A program made the translations under genes and the position numbers. Shown in pieces: positions 7,671-15,823 of a DNA stretch of 20,869 nt. The stretch's first letter is position 1; each line of letters opens with the position of its first letter. Location: the NCBI GenBank assembly GCA_900539455.1, contig UQCD01000025.1, positions 1 through 20,869 on the forward strand, given 5' to 3'. This stretch comes from an uncultured Eubacteriales bacterium (GTDB taxonomy: Bacteria > Bacillota > Clostridia > Lachnospirales > Lachnospiraceae). The notes beneath the pieces are model-generated. The model saw only the letters and a program-made list of their open reading frames with translations, was not told the origin of the DNA and did not search any database.

Positions 7671-8117
7671 GGAGAAGGTATTTCGTTTTTATGGGGTGTA
7701 GCAAAAACTATATAATGTATTGGGGGGTTTTACGGTTTGTAGTATAGCATCTTACTCAAAATAAGTCTGCACAAAATTCACAAATCAAACAATTTGTTTT
7801 TGTGCAATTTTACCAACAATTTTAAGCCTCAAAATGAAAATTTAAAAATTTGATATTATATAGTACCTTTTTACTATTTTTTTATACAATTATACACTTT
7901 CACCACAGCTGCACCTTATCATATCATAAATAACCTCCCTCATATTCTCCCCTGCCTTTTCAACATTAACATACAATCTTTTTATTTGAAATATTATATA
8001 AATTGCCTAAAGCTCTCACACTCTTATACCTAATCCTAACTGGCTTACTATTTGACTAAAACATATTAAACCTTCATCTTCCTAAAGCAGTTAGTCCTGC
8101 TAGTTGCAGTTAAAGCT
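7671..8117. other. Gene-poor AT-rich interval with possible coding relics
   Basis: No intact gene is visible. Just after ftsH, CTAAAGC and GCTTTAG (8121-8115 and 8088-8082) form an inverted repeat overlapping the ftsH stop codon, without a T run. On the minus strand two short open frames follow each other in different frames: 8055-7966 (29 codons, includes SKPVRIRYKSVRALGNLYN) and 8006-7890 (38 codons, includes EKAGENMREVIYDMIRCSCG). They look more protein-like than random AT-rich DNA but have no clear start or family. The rest (7671-7889) holds nothing I recognise. Confidence 0.35.
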
Positions 8118-9971
8118 TTAGTCGCAAATCCAGCTTCCTTCCTCCTCTGAAGTAAACAAAGCTTCAAACTCTTCCCTGCCAATCTTCTCCTTCTTTAGTA
8201 AGAGCTGTGCTGATTTTTCCAACACATCCTTATGCTGTACAATAATCTCTTTTGCCTTTGCATAGCAATCACTTACAATATTCTGCACTTCTTCATCAAT
8301 AGTGGCTGCTGTCTTTTCTGCATAAGACTTTGTATGTGCTAAATCCCTGCCAATAAAGACCTCGTCATCATCATCGGCATAGCATACAAGACCAAGCTTG
8401 CTAGACATACCATATTTTGTAATCATAGCCTTTGCAAGTGATGTTGCCTGCTTAATGTCCTGTGAAGCACCAGTAGTAATATCATCAAAGGTAAGCTCCT
8501 CAGCAATTCTGCCGCCAAGGCTTACCATAATATTCTGCAGCATTTTGCCTCTCGTATTAAACATCTCATCACGCTCTGGCAATGGCATAGTATAACCAGC
8601 CGCACCGTTTCCCGTAGGAATAATAGAAACTGTATGAACAGGTCCTACCTCGCTTAAAACATGGAATAATATAGCGTGGCCTGACTCATGGTATGCAGTA
8701 ATTTTCTTTTCTTTTTCAGAAATAATTCTACTATGCTTTTCAGTACCAATACCAATTTTAATAAAGGATTTATTAATATCCTCCTGTTTAATGTAAGCTC
8801 TATCCTGCTTTGCAGCCTGAATTGCAGCTTCATTAAGAAGATTTTCAAGGTCTGCACCTGTAAATCCAGCTGTAGTCTGTGCAACCTCATCTAAATTAAC
8901 ATCATCACCTAATGGCTTGTTCTTTGCGTGTACCTCTAATATTTCTTTTCTGCCCTTAACATCCGGTCTGCCAACCGAAATCTTTCTGTCAAAACGACCT
9001 GGTCTTAAAATAGCTGGATCAAGAATATCTACACGGTTTGTAGCTGCTAAAACAATAATGCCTTCATTAACACCAAAGCCATCCATCTCTACAAGCATCT
9101 GGTTAAGTGTCTGTTCTCTTTCATCATGTCCGCCACCCATACCAGTACCACGCCTTCTTGCAACAGCATCTATTTCATCTATAAAAATCATACATGGGGC
9201 ATTTTTCTTTGCTTCCTCAAACAAATCTCTAACTCTCGATGCACCAACACCTACAAACATTTCCACGAAATCAGAACCAGAAATACTATAAAATGGTACA
9301 CCCGCCTCGCCTGCTATAGCCTTAGCTAATAAGGTTTTACCTGTTCCCGGAGGTCCTACAAGCATAACACCCTTAGGAATTCTGGCACCAAGCTGTGCAT
9401 ACTTTGAAGGCTGCTTTAAGAAATCAACGATTTCTTCCATTTCCTCTTTTTCTTCAGAAAGACCTGCTACATCCTTAAAGGTAATCTTATTAGTTGCAGG
9501 GTCTAACATTCTTGCTCTGCTCTTTCCGAAATTCATAAGTTTGCTGTTGGCACCACCTCCACCAGCATTATTTGCACTTGCTGAAAATAGCATAAAAATA
9601 AATATAATTATAATAACACCTACCATAATAGGTAATATAATAGTTAAAAATACACTATCTCTTTCAACATCGCCTAAGGTATATAAATATCCACTATCCT
9701 CTATATACTTAACAGCCTGGTTTACATCCGGAATATAAACTGTCTTTGTTTCTCCCGAACTGTTCTTAACAGTAATATATCCTGTAGGTACTTCCTTATT
9801 CTGACCTACATAAATAGATGTTATTTTCTTGCTGTCAAGGTCCTTCTGGAACTGACTATAAGTATAGCTGCTGCTGCTATCTCCAAGAAATACAGCAAAC
9901 AAATACCATGCCACCAAAATAACTAATAATATGAGGAATGACCATCCTCCACTACTTTTCTTAGGGTTCAC
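8118..9971 (-). CDS. ftsH: ATP-dependent zinc metalloprotease FtsH
   Basis: A 617-residue membrane-anchored AAA+ protease that degrades membrane and short-lived regulatory proteins. Two N-terminal helices (about 11-30 and 107-130) flank a small extracytoplasmic domain. The AAA module has Walker A GPPGTGKT (206-213), Walker B MIFIDEID (261-268) and the second region of homology, including RPGRFDR (323-329). The protease domain has HESGH (428-432), with Asp505 in GASQD as the expected third zinc ligand. The start is GTG at 9971, with AGGAGG 8 nt upstream. It follows hpt by 15 nt, the tilS-hpt-ftsH order known from Bacillus and clostridia. Its length and all key residues look normal. Confidence 0.98.
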   Translation of the reverse strand: MNPKKSSGGWSFLILLVILVAWYLFAVFLGDSSSSYTYSQFQKDLDSKKITSIYVGQNKEVPTGYITVKNSSGETKTVYIPDVNQAVKYIEDSGYLYTLGDVERDSVFLTIILPIMVGVIIIIFIFMLFSASANNAGGGGANSKLMNFGKSRARMLDPATNKITFKDVAGLSEEKEEMEEIVDFLKQPSKYAQLGARIPKGVMLVGPPGTGKTLLAKAIAGEAGVPFYSISGSDFVEMFVGVGASRVRDLFEEAKKNAPCMIFIDEIDAVARRRGTGMGGGHDEREQTLNQMLVEMDGFGVNEGIIVLAATNRVDILDPAILRPGRFDRKISVGRPDVKGRKEILEVHAKNKPLGDDVNLDEVAQTTAGFTGADLENLLNEAAIQAAKQDRAYIKQEDINKSFIKIGIGTEKHSRIISEKEKKITAYHESGHAILFHVLSEVGPVHTVSIIPTGNGAAGYTMPLPERDEMFNTRGKMLQNIMVSLGGRIAEELTFDDITTGASQDIKQATSLAKAMITKYGMSSKLGLVCYADDDDEVFIGRDLAHTKSYAEKTAATIDEEVQNIVSDCYAKAKEIIVQHKDVLEKSAQLLLKKEKIGREEFEALFTSEEEGSWICD

Positions 9972-9986
9972 CTTTTTTACCTCCTG

Positions 9987-10508
9987 CTACTGTTCAATCA
10001 CTCCAATATATGGAAGATTTCTATAATTTTGGTCATAATCAAGACCGTATCCAACAACAAATTTATCCGGAATATTAAAACCTGTATAATCAACATCTAC
10101 TGGCACTACTCTTCTATCCGGTTTGTCAAGAAGTGTACATAGCTTTATACTATTTGGCTTTCTTGAGGCAAGTAATGTCATAAGATAATGTAATGTTCTA
10201 CCTGAATCAATAATATCTTCTATTACAATAATATCTTTTCCCTCTACAGAGTCATCTAAATCCTTTATTATCTTTACTCTTCCTGAGCTTTCTGTGCCAG
10301 CACCATAGCTTGAAACTGACATAAAATCAAGCTTTACAGGAATTGTAATTCTCTTAGCAAGCTCACAGGTAAAAAATACACTTCCCTTTAAGATACAAAT
10401 AAGGGTAACTGTTTTTCCTTCATAATCTTTGCTAATCTTTTCTGCTATCTCTCTGATTTTCTTATCTACATCTTCTTCTGCAATTAATACACTAATTTTG
10501 TCGTTCAT
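9987..10508 (-). CDS. hpt: Hypoxanthine phosphoribosyltransferase
   Basis: A 173-residue type I phosphoribosyltransferase for purine salvage, converting hypoxanthine or guanine plus PRPP to IMP or GMP. The PRPP-binding motif VIEDIIDSGRTL spans 95-106. The early LKGS turn (40-43) and the later LDKPDRR and YTGFNIPD segments are those of bacterial HPRTs. It lies 12 nt after tilS and 15 nt before ftsH, with GGAGG close to its ATG, so the three genes are almost certainly one operon. This neighbourhood is conserved across spore-forming Bacillota. Confidence 0.97.
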   Translation of the reverse strand: MNDKISVLIAEEDVDKKIREIAEKISKDYEGKTVTLICILKGSVFFTCELAKRITIPVKLDFMSVSSYGAGTESSGRVKIIKDLDDSVEGKDIIVIEDIIDSGRTLHYLMTLLASRKPNSIKLCTLLDKPDRRVVPVDVDYTGFNIPDKFVVGYGLDYDQNYRNLPYIGVIEQ

Positions 10509-10520
10509 TTTTCCTCCGTA

Positions 10521-11912
10521 TCATTTAATAATATCTACTTTGATAATATGCTCACTATTTTCACTAACCTTGTATTTTGCTGACAATCTGTATCCTATTA
10601 TCCACAAAACCTCATGTCCCTTAGTCAGCAGCAGCACCCTGTCACGCTGGTTTTTCGGTATTTTGCTGTCAATAAAAAAGTCCTTTATGGACTTTTTAGA
10701 GCCTTTGTCATTTATGACAATATAATCTCCTGTTTGTCTGGTTCTTAAAGACAAACTACCCTCAAGTATATCATAACTTATCCATTTAGTATACATATTT
10801 TCCTTAAAAACCTGTTTACTAAACTTATCGCAGGATAAACTAATTTTCTCATTAAGTTCTAAAATATCATATATTCCAAAGTCATTAATTTGTATCTCCT
10901 TTATGGGAGCATTGTCAAACTTACAAGCCTCTTTTTTTTCTATTTGCAGCAATATATCCTTATATTCTCTTGTGGCAACCATACCATAAGGAAGGCTTAC
11001 ACTAGCACCCACCTGTTTTTCCTTTAAGGACACAATGCTTTCAATATGCACCCTGGTAATATCCTTTAGCTTTCCAGCCACCTTGTATACTGCCTTTCTA
11101 ACGACCTGGGATGCAACAATATTTTTATACTGAAATAACTGTTCATCTATAACTGCTGCTATATTTTCATTGCTTTTAAAGGTAACATATTTCTCCAAAA
11201 GCCTTTCTGCCTCCTCATCTATATACTCTGATAGTTCAACCATAGACCTTGACAGCTCATTAATATGCAGTACAGCCTTTTCATTAATATTTTCTGTAAC
11301 ATAGGGCAAGATGTTAAGTCTTATTTTATTTCTGGTATATTCCTCTGTAAAATTGCTTTCGTCCACCCTATATTCTATTTTATTTTTTTCAAGATATTCA
11401 TATATTTCTTCTTTTGAAAGACACATAATAGGCCTGATAATATTATCACGCTTTGGCAATATGCCTGCCATACCCCTTATGCCGCTTCCTCTAAACATAT
11501 TAAACAGCACTGTTTCCGCATTGTCTGACATATTATGGGCAACTGCAATTTTTGCATTATATTTGCCGGCAATCTCATAAAACTTCTCATATCTTGCAAT
11601 TCTTCCCGCCTCTTCTGTGGAAATTCTTTTTTCCTTTGCCATAGCATTCACATCTATTTTATATGCAAAACATTCTATATCATTTTCCTTGCAGATTTTT
11701 TCCACATACTCCATATCTTTATTGGCATTTTCTCCACGAATACAATGATTTATGTGGACAACATACAGCTTTAAGCTGTATTCACTTTTTAACTCTAACA
11801 ATATGCTAAACAGGCACATAGAATCAGAGCCACCGGATACACCAATGACTACGGAATCATTTATATTTAGCATATTGTTTTCTTTTATATATTTTATTAC
11901 TTTTTCTTTCAT
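10521..11912 (-). CDS. tilS: tRNA(Ile)-lysidine synthetase TilS
   Basis: A 463-residue enzyme that attaches lysine to the wobble C of tRNA-Ile(CAU) using ATP, changing its codon specificity from AUG to AUA. It is essential in most bacteria. The N-terminal PP-loop ATPase carries SGGSDS (26-31). The middle and C-terminal regions match the TilS substrate-binding arrangement, including a late basic KKSIKDFFIDSKIP-type segment, and the length is typical. It starts 46 nt after spoIIE with a moderate AAGGA site about 11 nt from the ATG, and no terminator separates them, so expression may be shared with spoIIE. Confidence 0.96.
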   Translation of the reverse strand: MKEKVIKYIKENNMLNINDSVVIGVSGGSDSMCLFSILLELKSEYSLKLYVVHINHCIRGENANKDMEYVEKICKENDIECFAYKIDVNAMAKEKRISTEEAGRIARYEKFYEIAGKYNAKIAVAHNMSDNAETVLFNMFRGSGIRGMAGILPKRDNIIRPIMCLSKEEIYEYLEKNKIEYRVDESNFTEEYTRNKIRLNILPYVTENINEKAVLHINELSRSMVELSEYIDEEAERLLEKYVTFKSNENIAAVIDEQLFQYKNIVASQVVRKAVYKVAGKLKDITRVHIESIVSLKEKQVGASVSLPYGMVATREYKDILLQIEKKEACKFDNAPIKEIQINDFGIYDILELNEKISLSCDKFSKQVFKENMYTKWISYDILEGSLSLRTRQTGDYIVINDKGSKKSIKDFFIDSKIPKNQRDRVLLLTKGHEVLWIIGYRLSAKYKVSENSEHIIKVDIIK

Positions 11913-11958
11913 ATCTGTATAGTCCTTTTCTTAACTATACTTGAATGATGTTTTAAAA

Positions 11959-13581
11959 TCAAGCTATTTTATCCCATATGCCTGTAACCAGCACCGTCAT
12001 ATCATCATTTATAAGATTGCCGTTTTTCTCACACACCTTATTAAGTATTTCAAATGCCAATTCCTTTGGCTTTTTTGCCTTTGCCCCTAATATAATATTG
12101 CTTATTACCTTATCCTTTTCCTCCTCATTAACAGACTCCAATATTCCGTCTGAAACCATAATAACAAAATCTCCGTCATACAATTTCTTCTTTGTGGTTT
12201 CCACATCAACATTTCCAATAACGCCAATAGGTAAAGAGGTAGATTTAATTGCCTCTACCCAGCCCTCTCTTTTAACATAGGTAGTAGCTGCACCCGATTT
12301 AACAATGTCACAAACCCCTGAATGCTTGTCTATTATGCTCATATCTACTGTTGCAGGGCTCATATCCCCCTTTGACATAAATAAATTATTAATAAGTGTT
12401 AATGTAAGCTCCTCGCTATATCCACATTGAGAAAATTCCTCTATTAATTCCACGACCTGGCTGCTCTCCCAGTTTGCCTTATCTCCACTGCCCATTCCGT
12501 CAGAAATACTAAGCAGAGTTTGTCCATTATCCAGATTAATGCAGGAAAAATTGTCCCCACTGCCATTTTCATTAATAGTTTTCTTGGCAATTCCGTGCAT
12601 AACAAAATAATTAGCATCAGGAACAAAGGTATATGTAGTCATTTTATTTTCAACATATTTTTTATCAAAGCCTGCAACATACTTTTTATTCATAACGGTG
12701 CTAATACATTTTTCCACCTGTGACAATTTAATCATTTTACTGCCCTTTGCTTTCATTTTCACCAGTACCTTTTCTCGCCCTTTTTCATTTATTATCATTA
12801 CATCCATACATTTTAGCTGCATTTCATCTAATGAACAGCCTATCTTTTCCTCTTTTTTTATATCAATATCTATTACTCCTCCCGTTTCCTTTGCCAACGC
12901 CTTAATAATATTTCCTGTTTCCTTTAAATACATAGATATAAGTCTTTTATTCTCCATTTTTTCTTTAGCAATTATCATATTTTCTACTACTAATTCCTCG
13001 TTAGCACCCGCCTTGCTTATGTACGCATTTTCAGTAATTTTAGATAATTTAATAAAGCTGTTTCCTATTGCCTTTAACCGCTCATCAAGTCCATTTATAT
13101 CCTCTGCTGCTTTTTTCTTTTTTCTTAAATCAATTTTGTTGCCACTTTCTAAATACAGCTTAATAAATATATTAAGTAATATTCCTACACTAAAGGCAAT
13201 AAGTACAAGCCCGGTTAAAATTAATAATTCCTCTTTGCCTATGTTTTTTCCTACCATATCAGTCCCCTCCATTACAAGCACTACTACTGCACCTACTATT
13301 GATGCTGCTTTTATTTTCATTCTACTGCCTTTTTCCTCTAATAATCTAATTACTATAGAAATTGCCGCCACAATCAAGGCATATTTTATACCATTAAATT
13401 TTTCTACATTTAATAGCAGCATTATTATCATTGCAGCAATTCCCGGTATCCTTATACAATAACTACTCATTAGTGCAGCTGTGTAAGCACTGGCAAAGGG
13501 ATAATATCCCATCAATGGCACAATACTCATAATTGCGCCCACCACACTTACTACTCCTGTTTTAATTACTTTTTCCTTCAT
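11959..13581 (-). CDS. spoIIE: Stage II sporulation protein E, short form (PP2C phosphatase)
   Basis: This 540-residue protein is the membrane-tethered phosphatase that dephosphorylates SpoIIAA to activate sigma-F in the forespore. The N terminus (about 8-144) has roughly six hydrophobic helices. A regulatory linker (about 150-320) follows, then a PP2C domain with SGDNFS (341-346), the metal-binding DGMGSG (361-366), TVDMSIID (411-418), VSDGILE (476-482) and NDDMTVLV (525-532). SpoIIE proteins usually have about 10 helices and 780-830 residues, so membrane and linker regions are reduced while the catalytic motifs remain. The ATG has an AAAGGGG site and no longer in-frame extension is evident. 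Its place between divIC and tilS matches the Bacillus order. Confidence 0.92.
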   Translation of the reverse strand: MKEKVIKTGVVSVVGAIMSIVPLMGYYPFASAYTAALMSSYCIRIPGIAAMIIMLLLNVEKFNGIKYALIVAAISIVIRLLEEKGSRMKIKAASIVGAVVVLVMEGTDMVGKNIGKEELLILTGLVLIAFSVGILLNIFIKLYLESGNKIDLRKKKKAAEDINGLDERLKAIGNSFIKLSKITENAYISKAGANEELVVENMIIAKEKMENKRLISMYLKETGNIIKALAKETGGVIDIDIKKEEKIGCSLDEMQLKCMDVMIINEKGREKVLVKMKAKGSKMIKLSQVEKCISTVMNKKYVAGFDKKYVENKMTTYTFVPDANYFVMHGIAKKTINENGSGDNFSCINLDNGQTLLSISDGMGSGDKANWESSQVVELIEEFSQCGYSEELTLTLINNLFMSKGDMSPATVDMSIIDKHSGVCDIVKSGAATTYVKREGWVEAIKSTSLPIGVIGNVDVETTKKKLYDGDFVIMVSDGILESVNEEEKDKVISNIILGAKAKKPKELAFEILNKVCEKNGNLINDDMTVLVTGIWDKIA

Positions 13582-13626
13582 AAAAAAATCCCCTTTCCTG
13601 CTAGGACCTTTGCCCTGCGAAAGAGG

Positions 13627-13692
13627 ATTATATAGTAACTCTTATTATTTTTTTGTCTAAACAAAGCTATGAAATACAAGATTTTTTTGACA
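13627..13692 (-). promoter_or_regulatory. Candidate Spo0A-activated sigma-A promoter of spoIIE
   Basis: A perfect TATAAT (13632-13627) lies 21 bp from TAGACA (13659-13654), a spacing too long for ordinary sigma-A promoters but the one known for Spo0A-activated spoIIE/spoIIG promoters of Bacillus. The other strand at the -35 reads TGTCTAA (13654-13660), one mismatch from the Spo0A box TGTCGAA. A second one-mismatch box, TGTCAAA, lies upstream (13692-13686). The expected leader is about 40 nt. Confidence 0.55.
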
Positions 13693-13756
13693 TATACTCT
13701 CTAAAAAGCTTTTTTGAATCGAATTTTAGTCCTTCACAATATATAAGAAAGTATTA

Positions 13757-14056
13757 TTAATTGTTAGGTTTATATATAATCTCATTTGGATATACAAGTC
13801 CTAACTGCTTTGCAACATCTTCTACATACTTTTTGGTTTTTACATAAATACGCTTTTCTTCCAGCTCCTGTGACCTGTTCTGCTCCTCGGTTAGCTGCTG
13901 TCTTAGCTGTTCTTCCTTTTGCTGCAGCCCTGCAAGCTCGTCTTTTTTTCCAGATATACGCGAAAACAGCAAAGCTCCCATTAGAACAACTACTGTAACT
14001 ATTCCTAATACGCCTAATTTATTTGATTTTTTTTGTGTTTTTAATTTTTTTGCCAT
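13757..14056 (-). CDS. divIC: Septum formation initiator DivIC/FtsB-like
   Basis: A 99-residue bitopic membrane protein of the divisome, expected to pair with FtsL and FtsQ/DivIB. It has a lysine-rich cytoplasmic start, one membrane helix (about 16-33), then a glutamine- and glutamate-rich coiled coil (about 40-75) and a short tail containing KKYVEDVAKQLGLV, typical of the family. I chose the ATG at 14056 because AAGGGA lies about 8 nt upstream; a start six codons earlier has no such site. It overlaps the 3' end of yabQ by 38 nt, and the yabP-yabQ-divIC order supports the call. No terminator separates it from spoIIE, which appears to have its own promoter. Confidence 0.9.
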   Translation of the reverse strand: MAKKLKTQKKSNKLGVLGIVTVVVLMGALLFSRISGKKDELAGLQQKEEQLRQQLTEEQNRSQELEEKRIYVKTKKYVEDVAKQLGLVYPNEIIYKPNN

Positions 14057-14462
14057 ATAGTTTTCCCTTAACAAGTTTCATTGGATATTTAACTACTTTA
14101 ACAAGTAGTATTTTAGCCTTTTTTATTGGTTTTTTCAATAGGTTATTAATAACAGTATTTATAATTAATGAGAGGTACTTTACAACAAATCTTCCAATAC
14201 CTCTATGGTATAATACAGCACCCAAAAGGGCTGAGCCAATTATAAACCACCTAAGTATGCCATTATTACTGTAAAAAATCATTATATATAAAAATACACC
14301 CACAAAATTCCAAAATATAAAGTCCTCAATGCTAACCCAAATTCTGCGATGCCTTACAATATTTCTAAAAATCCTTATTACATCATAGATTGCCGATAAA
14401 ATCATTCCCGCAAACATTGCCATCAGGAACTGTCTTGCCTGTTCTCCTAAAAAATAGCTCAT
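14019..14462 (-). CDS. yabQ: Spore cortex biosynthesis protein YabQ
   Basis: A 147-residue membrane protein of the YabQ family, needed for spore cortex formation in Bacillus and localised around the forespore. The N terminus carries the family pattern (QARQFLMAMFAGMILSAIYD) within a first helix, then the basic FRNIVRHRR turn and further helices at about 48-64 and 71-88. The C-terminal third is very lysine-rich and presumably cytoplasmic. Its ATG overlaps the yabP stop (TAATG), and its 3' end overlaps divIC, so translation is coupled through this cluster. The call rests on sequence pattern and position between yabP and divIC. Confidence 0.92.
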   Translation of the reverse strand: MSYFLGEQARQFLMAMFAGMILSAIYDVIRIFRNIVRHRRIWVSIEDFIFWNFVGVFLYIMIFYSNNGILRWFIIGSALLGAVLYHRGIGRFVVKYLSLIINTVINNLLKKPIKKAKILLVKVVKYPMKLVKGKLYGKKIKNTKKIK

Positions 14463-14728
14463 TATTTAAACATTCTCTTTAATAGTGAGTCACTTTTACC
14501 TTTGTCCTTTGTATATACTATGCTGTCGAATTTTCCTTCTATATCGGCTTCGCCTCTTTCCAAATTCAGACGCTTTACATGTATATCGTTGCCCTTTACT
14601 AAAATTGTCCCCTGACCTGTTTCCAACAAAATTTCCGTTAAATTAAAGGAATCTACATCTATTACATCTGTTACCAACATATTTTTTCTATCAGTCATAA
14701 CCACCTTATGTCCTCGATTATCTTCCAT
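14462..14728 (-). CDS. yabP: Sporulation protein YabP
   Basis: An 88-residue soluble protein of the YabP/YqfC family, a mother-cell sporulation protein involved in spore coat and cortex assembly. The family core is visible: TDRKNMLVTDVIDVDSFN, followed by EILLETGQGTILVKGNDIHV and an LNLERGEADIEG segment, all beta-rich. An AGAGGTG ribosome binding site precedes the ATG. The 53-nt gap after rqcP may hold a sporulation promoter, but I could not find a convincing sigma-E match. The stop codon overlaps the yabQ start. Confidence 0.94.
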   Translation of the reverse strand: MEDNRGHKVVMTDRKNMLVTDVIDVDSFNLTEILLETGQGTILVKGNDIHVKRLNLERGEADIEGKFDSIVYTKDKGKSDSLLKRMFK

Positions 14729-14781
14729 TATTTACACCTCTCCCATTAGCTATATAATAACATTTATATTTAACAATCAGT

Positions 14782-15021
14782 CTAAATATACTCATACATC
14801 TCTTTTGCTTCGTCCTTTTTTACAGTTTCAGCAATGCTAGTTACCCTAACCACAACATTTCTGGTACCAAATTGAATTTCAATCTTATCATTTACTTTAA
14901 CCTCAGCTGATGCCTTAGCCACCTTATCATTTATAAGAACTCTGCCTGCATCACAGGCTTCATTTGCAACTGTTCTTCTTTTTATTAATCTGGAAACCTT
15001 TAAGTATTTATCTAATCTCAT
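14782..15021 (-). CDS. rqcP: S4-domain RNA-binding protein RqcP (YabO)
   Basis: This 79-residue protein is nearly all S4 RNA-binding domain, beginning MRLDKYLKVSRLIKRR, with the GRVLINDKVAKAS strand-turn and a C-terminal beta segment. In Bacillus, RqcP works with RqcH on stalled 50S subunits to add C-terminal alanine tails in ribosome quality control. The ATG has an AAAGGA site 8 nt upstream. It lies just after the hup terminator and opens the rqcP-yabP-yabQ-divIC run. A heat-shock Hsp15-type S4 protein is the alternative, but size and neighbours favour RqcP. Confidence 0.94.
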   Translation of the reverse strand: MRLDKYLKVSRLIKRRTVANEACDAGRVLINDKVAKASAEVKVNDKIEIQFGTRNVVVRVTSIAETVKKDEAKEMYEYI

Positions 15022-15113
15022 TATTTTTTTCCTTTCTTATCCAGCTCGATGCTTCGCCTCTCGCTGTTTCGTGGTCGTCATATGCACTTTGACACATTCC
15101 TCGTCACTATAGC

Positions 15114-15143
15114 AAAAAAGTCTTATCTTTCGATAAGACTTTT
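15114..15143 (-). terminator. Intrinsic terminator of hup
   Basis: A perfect 12-bp stem (AAAAGTCTTATC with GATAAGACTTTT) with a GAAA tetraloop on the minus strand and a T6 run lies 33 nt after the hup stop codon. It separates hup from the rqcP operon. Confidence 0.93.
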
Positions 15144-15176
15144 CGTAGTTATCCATTTTTAAGGAAATTAACCTGA

Positions 15177-15455
15177 TTACTTCTTGTTAACTTCATCCTT
15201 TAAAGCCTTACCAGCTTTAAACTTAGGAGCCTTTGAAGCAGCAATCTTCATTGACTTACCTGTCTGTGGGTTTCTTCCTTCTCTTGCAGCTCTCTTAGCA
15301 ACTTCAAAAGTACCAAAGCCAACTAACTGAACTTTGTCACCTTTCTTTAATTCTTCTGTTACTACATCGATGAAAGCTTTTAATGCCTTTTCAGAATCTT
15401 TCTTTGATAATTCTGTCTTTGCAGCCATAGCTGCTACTAATTCAGACTTGTTCAT
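15177..15455 (-). CDS. hup: HU family DNA-binding protein
   Basis: A 92-residue histone-like nucleoid protein. MNKSELVAAMA opens the helical dimerisation region, GDKVQLVGFGTFEV forms the beta saddle, and AAREGRNPQTGKSMKI is the DNA-binding arm with the conserved intercalating proline in RNPQTG. Basic residues end the protein. A strong GGAGGAG site precedes the ATG, and its own promoter and terminator make it a highly expressed single-gene unit. A hup gene next to rqcP is common in clostridia. Confidence 0.97.
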   Translation of the reverse strand: MNKSELVAAMAAKTELSKKDSEKALKAFIDVVTEELKKGDKVQLVGFGTFEVAKRAAREGRNPQTGKSMKIAASKAPKFKAGKALKDEVNKK

Positions 15456-15552
15456 GGATAAACTCCTCCTCTGCGTTATAGTTTTTTATTTTGAACTCAC
15501 TTATGCGAGTTATTCACGGGTATTCATGTATGTATTGCTACCCATCTCCTTA

Positions 15553-15581
15553 TTTATAATCTTTTTCAAAGATTTTGTCAA
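15553..15581 (-). promoter_or_regulatory. Sigma-A promoter of hup
   Basis: A perfect TTGACA (15581-15576), a 17-bp spacer and TATAAA (15558-15553) lie about 90 nt before hup. The leader can form a hairpin AACTCGC-ATAA-GTGAGTT and a longer GGGTA/TACCC pairing, which may stabilise or regulate the mRNA. Confidence 0.88.
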
Positions 15582-15705
15582 GAAAAATAGAAACATTTCA
15601 GCACAAAGTACCTGTTTTTCGGCATTTCTTACGAATTTAAGCTTGTTTTTTAGTTAAATTATATAATGACTTTTTCATATTATTTGTTCTAAAGCATAGA
15701 TTTAA

Positions 15706-15823
15706 CTATTGACTCACCAATTCGTTGATAAAATCAAAGTTCCATACTGTTTTATCTGCATACTCTATACTTCCTATATAGTAGTATCCATAATCACTAT
15801 AAAATGCGTTATAATATCCCGTA
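15706..15823 (-). pseudogene. Frame-shifted 3' remnant of the riboswitch-controlled gene
   Basis: Directly past the stop of the upstream gene, the next frame stays open to a TAG at 15706 and encodes a clearly protein-like, tyrosine-rich stretch. It includes GYYNAFYSDYGYYYIGSIEY and then DKTVWNFDFINELVSQ. Skipping one T (position 15826) of the TAA stop fuses it in frame to the 275-residue protein, giving about 314 residues. It has no start codon or ribosome binding site of its own. I infer a one-base insertion; a recoded frameshift or a leftover from a tandem paralogue are alternatives. Confidence 0.6.

Noticed and set aside
7501..7704. A 67-codon minus-strand frame upstream of the GH13 gene
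   Set aside because: It spans the terminator hairpin, lacks a ribosome binding site and has the composition of AT-rich noncoding DNA.
12698..13462. A 254-codon plus-strand frame opposite spoIIE
   Set aside because: It is a shadow of the spoIIE reading frame; hydrophobic Ser/Ile-rich translation with no start signal, while spoIIE shows clear PP2C motifs.
14729..14781. A sigma-E promoter before yabP
   Set aside because: The gap is AT-rich and no pair of boxes matched the sigma-E pattern with acceptable spacing.
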